NCBI GenBank assembly: GCA_002733685.1
Contig: NVWN01000009.1
Span: 129,492-168,486 of the forward strand
Length of the DNA stretch: 38,995 nucleotides
Source: Arcobacter sp.
GTDB lineage: Bacteria; Campylobacterota; Campylobacteria; Campylobacterales; Arcobacteraceae
Direction of reading: 5' to 3'
Shown: positions 8,417 to 15,402 of the stretch, in pieces
Layout of the letters: each line of letters starts with the position of its first letter
How positions within the stretch are numbered: position 1 is the first letter of the stretch
Notes under the pieces: model-generated
What the model saw: only the letters and a program-made list of their open reading frames with translations
Database searches by the model: none
What the model was told of the DNA's origin: nothing
Made by a program: the position numbers and the translations under genes

Positions 8417-9676
8417 ATGCTGAAAATATTATTATTAGAAAATTCGGAACACTCAATATCTATTTTAACAAAAGAGCTAAAAAAAATTAAACAAAATATA
8501 GATGTTCTTGTAGCAAGAACGTATAAAGAAACAATAAAAAATATTATAAAATATGGAGATGAAATAGAATTAGCTTTATTAAATCATGATCTATTACAAA
8601 CAAATGATGCTACACTTTTTGATATGTTAGAAGTTAACAATATAAAAAGTATTATCATTTGCAATGATATAGAAAATATACCCACTGATTTAATTTTTGA
8701 AAGAAACTGTGTGATTGATTGTATTATTCACTATACCAAGTCAGAATTTAAAAATATTGTAAGCGCAGCAAGCCATGTTTTTAAAAATATTGATAAAAAT
8801 ATTTTAATTGTAGAAGATTCAAAAATACAATTAGCAGTATTAACTAAGATTTTGGAAAAAATGAATTTAAGTGTAACGGGCGCTCATGATGGAATAGAAG
8901 CTTTAGACATTATCGAAAAAAGCAATAAAAAATTTGAATTAATACTTACTGATTATAATATGCCAAATATGGATGGAATGCAATTAACCTTAAAAATCAG
9001 AGAAAAATTTGATAAAGATGAAGTTGGTATTATTATTTTGAGTTCAAATAATGAACCTGATATTGCAGAACAATTTTTAAAAATGGGTGCAAATGATTTT
9101 ATTAATAAACCTTATCACGAAACTGAAGTGCTAACAAGAATAAACTCAAATTTGGATTTAATAGAATTATTTACTAAAACAAAAGAGATGGCAAACAAAG
9201 ATTTTTTAACGGGTGCGTATAATAGAAGGTATTTTTTTGAAGCTTCAAATCTAATATTAAAAAAAGCACGAAGAGAGAATACAAAGGTTGCTTTGGCAAT
9301 GATAGATATAGATAATTTTAAAAATATCAATGATACTTACGGACATGATGTTGGTGATAAAGTTATCTGTGATGTTGTTACTGTACTAAAAGAACATATT
9401 AGATCATATGATTTAATGGCACGCTTTGGTGGAGAAGAATTTTGTGTGATCTTAGATAATCTTTCTTATGAAGATGCTGAAAAAACATTTGAAAAAATAA
9501 GAATGTCGTTTGAAAAAAATGTCATTAATGCAGATGAATATACAATATCTTTTACGGTATCCATTGGTATTTATTATGGACTTGATGATGGATTGGAAAA
9601 CATGCTAAAAATTGCGGACAAATCTTTGTATTATTGTAAAGAAAATGGACGGAATCAAGTAAAAGTTTCTGTCTAA
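8417..9676 (+). CDS. Two-receiver response regulator diguanylate cyclase (REC-REC-GGDEF)
   Basis: I use the ATG at 8417 (AAGGAG 5 nt upstream) rather than the GTG at 8411, giving 419 aa. Residues 1-120 look like a receiver domain that has kept the fold (ILLLENSEHS, LALLNHD) but lacks the complete acidic pocket. Residues 127-250 are a normal receiver with ILIVEDSK, phospho-acceptor Asp179 in LTDYNMPNMDG and the Lys in INKPYH. Residues 260-419 are a GGDEF domain with GGEEF at 338-342 and an RxxD inhibitory site at 329-332. It should make cyclic-di-GMP in a phosphorylation-dependent, product-inhibited way. No histidine kinase is adjacent. The structured repeat R1 starts within 4 nt of its stop codon. 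Confidence 0.93.
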   Translation: MLKILLLENSEHSISILTKELKKIKQNIDVLVARTYKETIKNIIKYGDEIELALLNHDLLQTNDATLFDMLEVNNIKSIIICNDIENIPTDLIFERNCVIDCIIHYTKSEFKNIVSAASHVFKNIDKNILIVEDSKIQLAVLTKILEKMNLSVTGAHDGIEALDIIEKSNKKFELILTDYNMPNMDGMQLTLKIREKFDKDEVGIIILSSNNEPDIAEQFLKMGANDFINKPYHETEVLTRINSNLDLIELFTKTKEMANKDFLTGAYNRRYFFEASNLILKKARRENTKVALAMIDIDNFKNINDTYGHDVGDKVICDVVTVLKEHIRSYDLMARFGGEEFCVILDNLSYEDAEKTFEKIRMSFEKNVINADEYTISFTVSIGIYYGLDDGLENMLKIADKSLYYCKENGRNQVKVSV

Positions 9677-9679
9677 AAT

Positions 9680-10016
9680 CAAAGGTGATGATTTTCACTT
9701 TTATTTCTAAATATTATTTTGAGTGGCTGGGTTAAGAGCTCGTGAAAGCTAGCGCATTCGTTTTTTTCTTCTTTTCTTGAAAAGAAGAAACAAGAAAGCA
9801 AAGCTGTGTTGTTGAAGGCTTGCAGCTTCCCTCACTTATTATTTATTGTTTCTGCCTTGTGGAACTCCCTCTTGTGCTTGCACTCTCTGTGAGAAAACGT
9901 GCTAAAGAGCACCTTTCTTTACGGTCACACAGTCCTCAGGCTGTTTCGAAACAATAAATAAACGCTCGGCTTCAACAAAGGCAGAACCACGCTCCACGTT
10001 TTCTAATAATTGATTT
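9680..10016. repeat. Large structured intergenic repeat, copy R1
   Basis: About 335 bp, closely similar to R2 at 24964-25277. It opens with a terminator-like hairpin (AAAGGTGA paired with TCACTTTT) right after the GGDEF gene. It then contains nested pairings: a 12-bp hairpin TTTCTTCTTTTC/GAAAAGAAGAAA (9765-9790), an outer stem TTGTTGAAG/CTTCAACAA (9809-9817 with 9970-9978), and an inner stem TATTTATTGTTTC with GAAACAATAAATA (9840-9852 with 9948-9960). In the centre is an apical hairpin GTGCT-AAAG-AGCAC (9899-9912). In R2 the sequence of several stems differs while pairing is kept, which suggests structural selection. I do not recognise the family. Confidence 0.8.
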
Positions 10017-10074
10017 CTCTTTATACCGTAAACATAGAAGTAATAAATAAAAAAAAGAATAAAACTTTATTCCC

Positions 10075-10134
10075 AAAAAAAGCATTTTAAATAAAAACTA
10101 TAACGATAATAAAGAGTTACCGAATCACTAAATC
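10075..10134. repeat. Duplicate of the 3' end of the ygjV-like gene
   Basis: This 60-bp stretch (AGCATTTTAAATAAAAACTA then TAACGATAAT and so on) matches 7526-7585, the last codons and stop of the ygjV-like gene, with only a few mismatches. No ribosome site or start precedes it, so it is not a gene. It marks an old duplication or rearrangement that brackets the diguanylate cyclase and repeat R1. Confidence 0.8.
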
Positions 10135-10385
10135 TTTTAAGTAAAGCTTGAGTGCTTAGCTAAATTCATACTCCAAATTTAAAATTCTAGGTTAAAATAA
10201 AAAATGAATATGAATCGTAAATAATTCAAAGAATCAACCCTGCTGTTAATATTGCACAGTAATAAAAGTGTTTAAGCTTGCAGCAGGTTTAAATTCACAA
10301 AGCTTATCTAATTGGATAAAAGCTGGCAGTATTGTTAGCAAACGATATTGTGGATTTTGAATAAAAATAAAGTGTATAAACTTCA

Positions 10386-10649
10386 GTTAACACTCCACTA
10401 TCCGGTGGTGAGAGTTTTATTGTAAGTCTTTCACTTGCTCTTTAGCTATCAAAGTTAGCCAGTCAAAAGATATCTATAGCTTCACTTTTCTTAGATGAAT
10501 ATTTTGGAACTCTTGATGAAGACAGCCTAATAACAACACTAAATGTCCTTTCTTTACTTCAAAGTAGAGGAAAAATAGTTGATGTTATCTCACATGTAGA
10601 AGCACTAAAAGAAAGAATTCCCTTGCAAATAAAAGTCACTATTAAATAA
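10386..10649 (+). pseudogene. C-terminal remnant of the exonuclease subunit SbcC
   Basis: One frame reads VNTPLSGGESFIVSLSLAL, an in-frame TAG (10443-10445), then SKLASQKISIASLFLDEYFG and TLDEDSL, and finally VISHVEALKERIPLQIKVT before a TAA. These are the ABC signature (LSGGE), Walker B plus D-loop (LFLDE-FGTLDE) and H-loop (ISHVEAL) of SbcC/Rad50-type ATPases, in the right order and at the C-terminus. The rest of the roughly 1000-residue protein is absent, and upstream frames are broken by stops. The identification of the fragment is strong. No intact sbcC or sbcD is in the window. Confidence 0.85.
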
Positions 10650-10751
10650 GAAGTTAAAACTACATGGAACCTGTCAAAAGTATAACATTAATAATTACTT
10701 TATATATGCTGTTTTAAGTTTCGAGTAAGAATTAATAGTATAGTATTTTAT

Positions 10752-11393
10752 ATGACAGAATTTAGCGCATTTAATAGCTTCCCCTATAGAATTTATATTA
10801 GAGACGAGAACGTAACAATATATGCAAACAAAGCCGCATTGAAAGTAATGCATAAAAGTATTGATGAAGTAGTAGGCAAAGATCTGGATGAGATTTTTTC
10901 AGATTTAACATACTTGGAACATATAAAACGTATGAAAAAATATTTTTTTATTGATGGCAATAAAAGTTTTTCTTCAATGAAAGAATTAAATAGATGCTTT
11001 AACAAGCCTGAGATGTTACAAATCGTTGAGTATCTTGAAGATTATAATGATAAAAAAGTTATTATCTCTATTTTAATAAGTATTGACGATGATAATTATC
11101 CGGATAAAGTACTTCCCCTGAGTAATATTGGGCATTATGAATCTGCTTCAAGAAAAGTTATATTAGAAGATAATAAAATAATTAAGCTTACTTCTTTAGA
11201 AAACTCACTCTTATTCCTACTAAGTAAAAAAAAATCAAGAGTGGTCAGTTATGAAGAAATATTCTTATCCTTAGATCCTTTCAACAAGATGACTAAAGTT
11301 ACCTTGAAATCCTTAATATTTAGACTAAATAAAAAATTATGTAATATAATTAAATGCGAATCCATGCAAGGTTATTATTTAAAGAAAGCATGA
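10752..11393 (+). CDS. PAS plus OmpR/PhoB-type winged-helix transcription regulator
   Basis: The 213 aa protein has a PAS-like N-terminal half (PYRIYIRDENVTIYANKAAL, then MHKSIDEVVGKDLDEIF, residues 12-60). The C-terminal domain (about 135-213) has the winged-helix pattern of OmpR/PhoB effectors: IIKLTSLENSLLFLLSKKK, VVSYEEIF, VTLKSLIFRLNKKL and the final wing GYYLKKA. There is no receiver domain, so it appears to be a one-component sensor-regulator whose PAS domain may bind a ligand. No clear Shine-Dalgarno is seen; the ATG is chosen because the PAS domain begins directly after it. It lies 347 nt upstream of the catabolic cluster, which carries 11-bp direct repeats of the kind bound by PhoB-like domains. 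It is the best candidate regulator. Confidence 0.8.
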   Translation: MTEFSAFNSFPYRIYIRDENVTIYANKAALKVMHKSIDEVVGKDLDEIFSDLTYLEHIKRMKKYFFIDGNKSFSSMKELNRCFNKPEMLQIVEYLEDYNDKKVIISILISIDDDNYPDKVLPLSNIGHYESASRKVILEDNKIIKLTSLENSLLFLLSKKKSRVVSYEEIFLSLDPFNKMTKVTLKSLIFRLNKKLCNIIKCESMQGYYLKKA

Positions 11394-11592
11394 TTAAACT
11401 CTTTACCTCTATCTATATCCTAAAATCAAACTCTTAATTTCTTAAAATGAAAGCATTAAATAAGTAAAAATGTAATAAACAAAGTAACTATCCCTCCTAT
11501 TTTTTTCAAATGATGAACCTTATAACGATTGTTATATAAAGTGTATGCAAGAAGCTTTCTTTATCTAAACTAAGACTTGAAATATTAAATAA

Positions 11593-11624
11593 TTATCATT
11601 TCTTATCACTTTTTTATCACTTTT
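11593..11624 (+). promoter_or_regulatory. Tandem 11-bp repeat operator upstream of the catabolic cluster
   Basis: Two perfect abutting copies of TTATCACTTTT (11603-11613 and 11614-11624) are preceded by a partial copy, TTATCATTTC, at 11593. They sit about 117 bp before the start of the racemase-like gene. The same motif occurs upstream of both divergent genes at 22.4 kb. Contiguous 11-bp direct repeats are the typical site geometry of PhoB/OmpR-type winged helices. That the regulator at 10752 is the binding protein is an inference. Confidence 0.65.
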
Positions 11625-11740
11625 CTCTTTTAAACTGACATATACATTTATAACACATACTTATAATTAAAGATAGGTACGAATTATAAAGTAAAATTCT
11701 AAACTCCTAAGGGAGAAAGTATTACTTACAAGGAAAAAAT

Positions 11741-12472
11741 ATGAAAACAAAAGGTGGCAAAAATATTTATGGTGCAACGATAGGTATTATGATGCTGGAA
11801 ACCAAATTTCCAAGAATTCCAGGAGATATTGGTAATGCAACAACCTGGCCATTCCCTGTTCATTATGAACCAGTAAGTGGAGCACATCCAGATAATGTTG
11901 TACGAGACAATGGTGGTGGAAAAATTGATGAGTTTGTCAAAGCAGGTAAAGCTTTGGTTAAAAGAGGTGCAGATGCTCTTACTACTAACTGTGGTTTTTT
12001 AATTTTATTTCATGACGAATTAGCTGAAAGAATAGGTGTTCCTATTTTAACTTCGTCACTAATGCAATATTCTTTAATTGCAAATACACTGGCTTCATCA
12101 AAAGTACCTGGAATTCTTACTATTTCAAAAGAAAATCTTTCTACTAAACATCTTGATGCTGCAAACATTCCTCATGATGTTCCTATGGTTGGGATGGAAG
12201 AGATGAAAACAAGTGAATTTCATGATGGAATTTTAGATGATTGGGAAGCCTTAGATTTTGATATATGTCGTGAAGAAATGATTGCAGCAGCGTTGAAATT
12301 ACAAAAAGAGAACCCAAATGTTGGTGCTATTTTATGTGAATGTACCAATATGGTTCCTTATGCAAGAGATATGCAAAGAGCAACAGGATTACCAGTTTTT
12401 AGTATTTACTCCGCTGTAACGTGGCTACATCAATCCGTTCAAGCAAAACGTTTTGATATTAACGAATTTTAA
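11741..12472 (+). CDS. Asp/Glu/hydantoin racemase-family enzyme
   Basis: The 243 aa product matches the Asp/Glu racemase superfamily: IYGATIGIMMLETKFPRIPG and DIGNATTWPFPVHYEPV at the N-terminus, GADALTTNCGF with one candidate catalytic Cys, and VGAILCECTNMVPYARDM with the second. Members interconvert stereoisomers or isomerise/decarboxylate dicarboxylic compounds; the substrate cannot be read from sequence. Ribosome site AAGGA lies 6 nt before the ATG. It is the first gene of the cluster, 13 nt before the ThDP enzyme, so the two probably act on the same imported compound. Confidence 0.75.
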   Translation: MKTKGGKNIYGATIGIMMLETKFPRIPGDIGNATTWPFPVHYEPVSGAHPDNVVRDNGGGKIDEFVKAGKALVKRGADALTTNCGFLILFHDELAERIGVPILTSSLMQYSLIANTLASSKVPGILTISKENLSTKHLDAANIPHDVPMVGMEEMKTSEFHDGILDDWEALDFDICREEMIAAALKLQKENPNVGAILCECTNMVPYARDMQRATGLPVFSIYSAVTWLHQSVQAKRFDINEF

Positions 12473-12485
12473 TTAGGAATATATT

Positions 12486-14201
12486 ATGAAAATGAACGGC
12501 GCACAAATAATTTTAAAAATGTTAGAGTTACATGGAATTAAGCATGTATTTGGTTTACCAGGTGAAACTACTATTGGTTGGTATAAAGAATGGAGAGAAC
12601 ACTCAAACATTGAGTATGTTTTAACTAGAGATGAGAGAACAGCCTCTTATGCTGCTGAAGCTTATGCAAAAGTTACGGGAAGACCTTGTGTTTTAGAAGC
12701 GCCTAGTCCTGGCGTTACACATTGTACCCCAGGTATTACAGAGGCATTTTTATCTTGCGTGCCTATAATTTATTTTTCTTCTGATATTCCAATTAATCAA
12801 GACAAAAAACATGGTTTAACGGGAATTGATCAAACTGCACTTTATTCAAGTATTTCAAAAGAATCTTTTGTTGTTACAAATGTTGCCGAAATACCATTTT
12901 TATTACGACGTGCTTTTAGAGTAGCAACCTCTGGAAAACCAGGTCCTGTTCATATTAGAGTTCCAATTAATATCTTTCACGATGAAGCAGATATTACTGA
13001 TGCATATGCTGAAGAAGAATATAGTTTTTATCCTGCTCATAGACCAGTAGCTGATCATAAAAAAATCAGAGAAACTATTAAGATTTTACTAGCTTCTAAA
13101 AACCCAGTAATTGTATGTGGTCAAGGTGGTTTAATCTCAAAAGCAAGTGAAATTTTATTAGAACTTGCAGAATTACTTCAAATTCCTATTGGTACAACAA
13201 CTCCAGGAAAAGGAACAATTCCTGAGAATCATCCCTTAGCGTTAAGAGTTATTGGAGCACGTGGAGGAATGGAATATTCTAACAATTATGTATCAAATGC
13301 GGATACTGTATTTTTTATAGGAACGAATACTGATTCTTGTTCAACAGATGCTTGGACATTATATGGTGATCCTAAATCAAAAACATTTATTCACTTAGAC
13401 ATAGCAGAGGCACATGTAGGTAATAACTTTCCTGTAAAAGTTGGTTTAGTAGGAGATGCCAGAGCAAGTATTGAATATATGGTAGAACTTATTAAAAGTG
13501 AACACCCTAATATAAAAAGAAAAAAAATTAATTTAAATCCTATGAAAGAAAAAGCCCTTAATGCTGTTTTTACCAAAGATATTAAAATGCCAGAAGGAAC
13601 TATCTCTCCTGTTAAATTATCACAAGCTATTCAAAAACTACTACCTGATAATGCAATTGTAACAGCAGAACCAGGGGTTAGTGCTATTTATCCTTCTGCT
13701 TTATTGACCTTTGAAAAACCAGGAAGAAGATATTTAACCAATTATTCAATGGGAGCTTTAGGTTATTCCGTACCTGCTGCTATTGGTGCTTCATATGCAA
13801 GTGACGGTCCTATTGTATCGTTTACAGGAGATGGTTCTTTTGCTTTTGTTATGGGAGATATGGAAACAATTAAAAGATCTAAGAAAAATGTAACGGTAAT
13901 TCTAACTCGAAATGATACTTATGGCTGGATAAGAGGAGAAGCCATTTTATTAGATGACGTAGATGAACCAATGACTACTGATTTTGGTGCTGTGGATTAC
14001 GTTAAATTAGCGGAAGCCTTTGGTTTTCAAGTTGCAAAGATTACACATGAAGATCAAATTGAAGATGTTTTAAAAGAAGCACTTGCACACCACGGTGCAA
14101 GTTTTATTGAAATTATGGTTCCTTCACAAGATAAAATTGTACCTTTTGTCCCTGTGTGGGTAAAAGCGGCAAAAGCGAAGAACTTACCATATTTTAACTA
14201 A
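12486..14201 (+). CDS. Thiamine-diphosphate enzyme of the acetolactate-synthase family
   Basis: The 571 aa protein has the three-domain layout of ThDP-dependent carboligases/decarboxylases. The N-terminal Pyr domain holds HVFGLPGETTIGW and the catalytic Glu50 in TRDERTASYAAEAYAKVTGR. The central domain begins near residue 200 (ILLASKNPVIVCGQGG). The C-terminal PP domain has FTGDGSFAFVMGDMETIKR and the metal-binding continuation ILTRNDTYGW. It lacks features that would make it a housekeeping IlvB, and no small subunit (IlvN) follows. Its place between a racemase-like gene and a TRAP transporter suggests cleavage or decarboxylation of a 2-oxo intermediate. The exact reaction is unknown. Confidence 0.82.
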   Translation: MKMNGAQIILKMLELHGIKHVFGLPGETTIGWYKEWREHSNIEYVLTRDERTASYAAEAYAKVTGRPCVLEAPSPGVTHCTPGITEAFLSCVPIIYFSSDIPINQDKKHGLTGIDQTALYSSISKESFVVTNVAEIPFLLRRAFRVATSGKPGPVHIRVPINIFHDEADITDAYAEEEYSFYPAHRPVADHKKIRETIKILLASKNPVIVCGQGGLISKASEILLELAELLQIPIGTTTPGKGTIPENHPLALRVIGARGGMEYSNNYVSNADTVFFIGTNTDSCSTDAWTLYGDPKSKTFIHLDIAEAHVGNNFPVKVGLVGDARASIEYMVELIKSEHPNIKRKKINLNPMKEKALNAVFTKDIKMPEGTISPVKLSQAIQKLLPDNAIVTAEPGVSAIYPSALLTFEKPGRRYLTNYSMGALGYSVPAAIGASYASDGPIVSFTGDGSFAFVMGDMETIKRSKKNVTVILTRNDTYGWIRGEAILLDDVDEPMTTDFGAVDYVKLAEAFGFQVAKITHEDQIEDVLKEALAHHGASFIEIMVPSQDKIVPFVPVWVKAAKAKNLPYFN

Positions 14202-14260
14202 TAAAAATAGGAGGTATTTAAATTTTAATTGGCAAAATTTATGAAAAAGGCGTTAATAGA

Positions 14261-14285
14261 TATTTTTACCTTATGGGTGAAAATA
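14261..14285 (+). promoter_or_regulatory. Hairpin between the ThDP gene and the TRAP binding-protein gene
   Basis: TATTTTTACC pairs with GGTGAAAATA over 10 bp (one T-G wobble) with a 5-nt loop. It has no T-run after it, so it is more likely an mRNA processing or stability element than a terminator. It lies 42 nt upstream of the TAXI gene start. Confidence 0.4.
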
Positions 14286-14326
14286 TAGCTTAATAAAATG
14301 AAAAATAGAAAATTAAAGGAAAAATT

Positions 14327-15286
14327 ATGAAAAAATTAAATTTACTAGTATCAGGAATATGTTTAAGTGCATCTCTTTTATCTGCAGAAACACTTGTTTG
14401 GACATCAGGACAATTAGGTGGAGGTTGGTATACCATGGCTGCTGGTATGGCAAAATTTATTGAAAAAAATGATTCATCTCTTAATTTAAAAATTGTTCCA
14501 GGTGGAGGAACCTCTAATCCTTCCAAGGTAGAAAAAGGTAAAAGTGACTTAGGTCTTGGCTTAGATACAGTGACGTATCTTGCTGCTAATGGAAAAGATA
14601 TTTATAAGAAAAAACATGTGAATATTTCTTTAATTGCTATGGGTTTGTCGGATATTATGTTTCATGTGATAAGAGCTAAAGATGCAAAATATAAAAATAT
14701 TGGTGATTTACTTAAAAATGGTAAAGACGAAAATATTGCAGTAACAAAAGCAGGATCTTCAGATGAAAAAATATTTTCATGGATAATGAAATACTATGGA
14801 ACGTCCTATGCTGATTTAAAGAAAAGAGGCTTTAAAGTTATACATGGTAACTATACTGAAATTTCTAGTCAATATAAAGATGGTCTTGTTGATTATGCAG
14901 TAATGAATCTTGGTACTCCAGGGGCTGCTGTTATAGATATGCTACTAAGTAGAGATGGGCAAATAACTGATTTACCAAAAGATTTAAGTTCTAGCTTGAA
15001 AAAAGAGTGGGGATATAATACGGGAACACTTGGTGCTAACACTTATTCAGGACAAATAGCTAGTGTCTTAACTGGTAAGATGTCTACTATTATGTTTGCA
15101 CGTAATTCCGTATCTACAAATACTGTTTATAATATTACTAAAGCAATTTGTGAAAATGAAGCTGATCTAGAAAAAATTCATTCAAGTATGAAAAACTTTT
15201 CTTGTAAAACGGCTACTCTAAATGCTCCACTTCCTGTTCACCCAGGTGCGGCTAAATACTATAGAGAAATGGGTTACATAAAATAA
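14327..15286 (+). CDS. TAXI-type TRAP transporter periplasmic binding protein
   Basis: The 319 aa product begins with a Sec signal peptide (KLNLLVSGICLSASLLSA, cleavage before ETLVW at about residue 20). The mature N-terminus, TSGQLGGGWYTMAAGMAKFI followed by NLKIVPGGGTSNPSKVEKGK, is the hallmark of TAXI solute-binding proteins. The protein ends in HPGAAKYYREMGY, also typical. It would capture an organic acid or amino-acid-like substrate in the periplasm and pass it to the fused permease 117 nt downstream. AAAGGA precedes the ATG. The ligand cannot be predicted; the neighbouring amine-oxidising genes suggest a nitrogen-containing acid. Confidence 0.92.
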   Translation: MKKLNLLVSGICLSASLLSAETLVWTSGQLGGGWYTMAAGMAKFIEKNDSSLNLKIVPGGGTSNPSKVEKGKSDLGLGLDTVTYLAANGKDIYKKKHVNISLIAMGLSDIMFHVIRAKDAKYKNIGDLLKNGKDENIAVTKAGSSDEKIFSWIMKYYGTSYADLKKRGFKVIHGNYTEISSQYKDGLVDYAVMNLGTPGAAVIDMLLSRDGQITDLPKDLSSSLKKEWGYNTGTLGANTYSGQIASVLTGKMSTIMFARNSVSTNTVYNITKAICENEADLEKIHSSMKNFSCKTATLNAPLPVHPGAAKYYREMGYIK

Positions 15287-15301
15287 CAATCTAAATGAGT
15301 C

Positions 15302-15336
15302 TAATCTAAAAGTTTTTTGAAAAAACTTTTAGATTA
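15302..15336 (+). promoter_or_regulatory. Perfect 17-bp hairpin between binding-protein and permease genes
   Basis: The arms TAATCTAAAAGTTTTTT (15302-15318) and its exact reverse complement (15320-15336) are separated by a single G. It follows the binding-protein stop by 15 nt. A stem this strong between a periplasmic binding protein and its permease often gives partial termination or protects the upstream mRNA, so the binding protein is made in excess. That role is inferred. Confidence 0.7.
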
Positions 15337-15402
15337 ATATATGAAAAATATATATAAAAACTTTTTAGGAAGTAGTTTTATATATTTTAACTAGGAGAAG
15401 TT

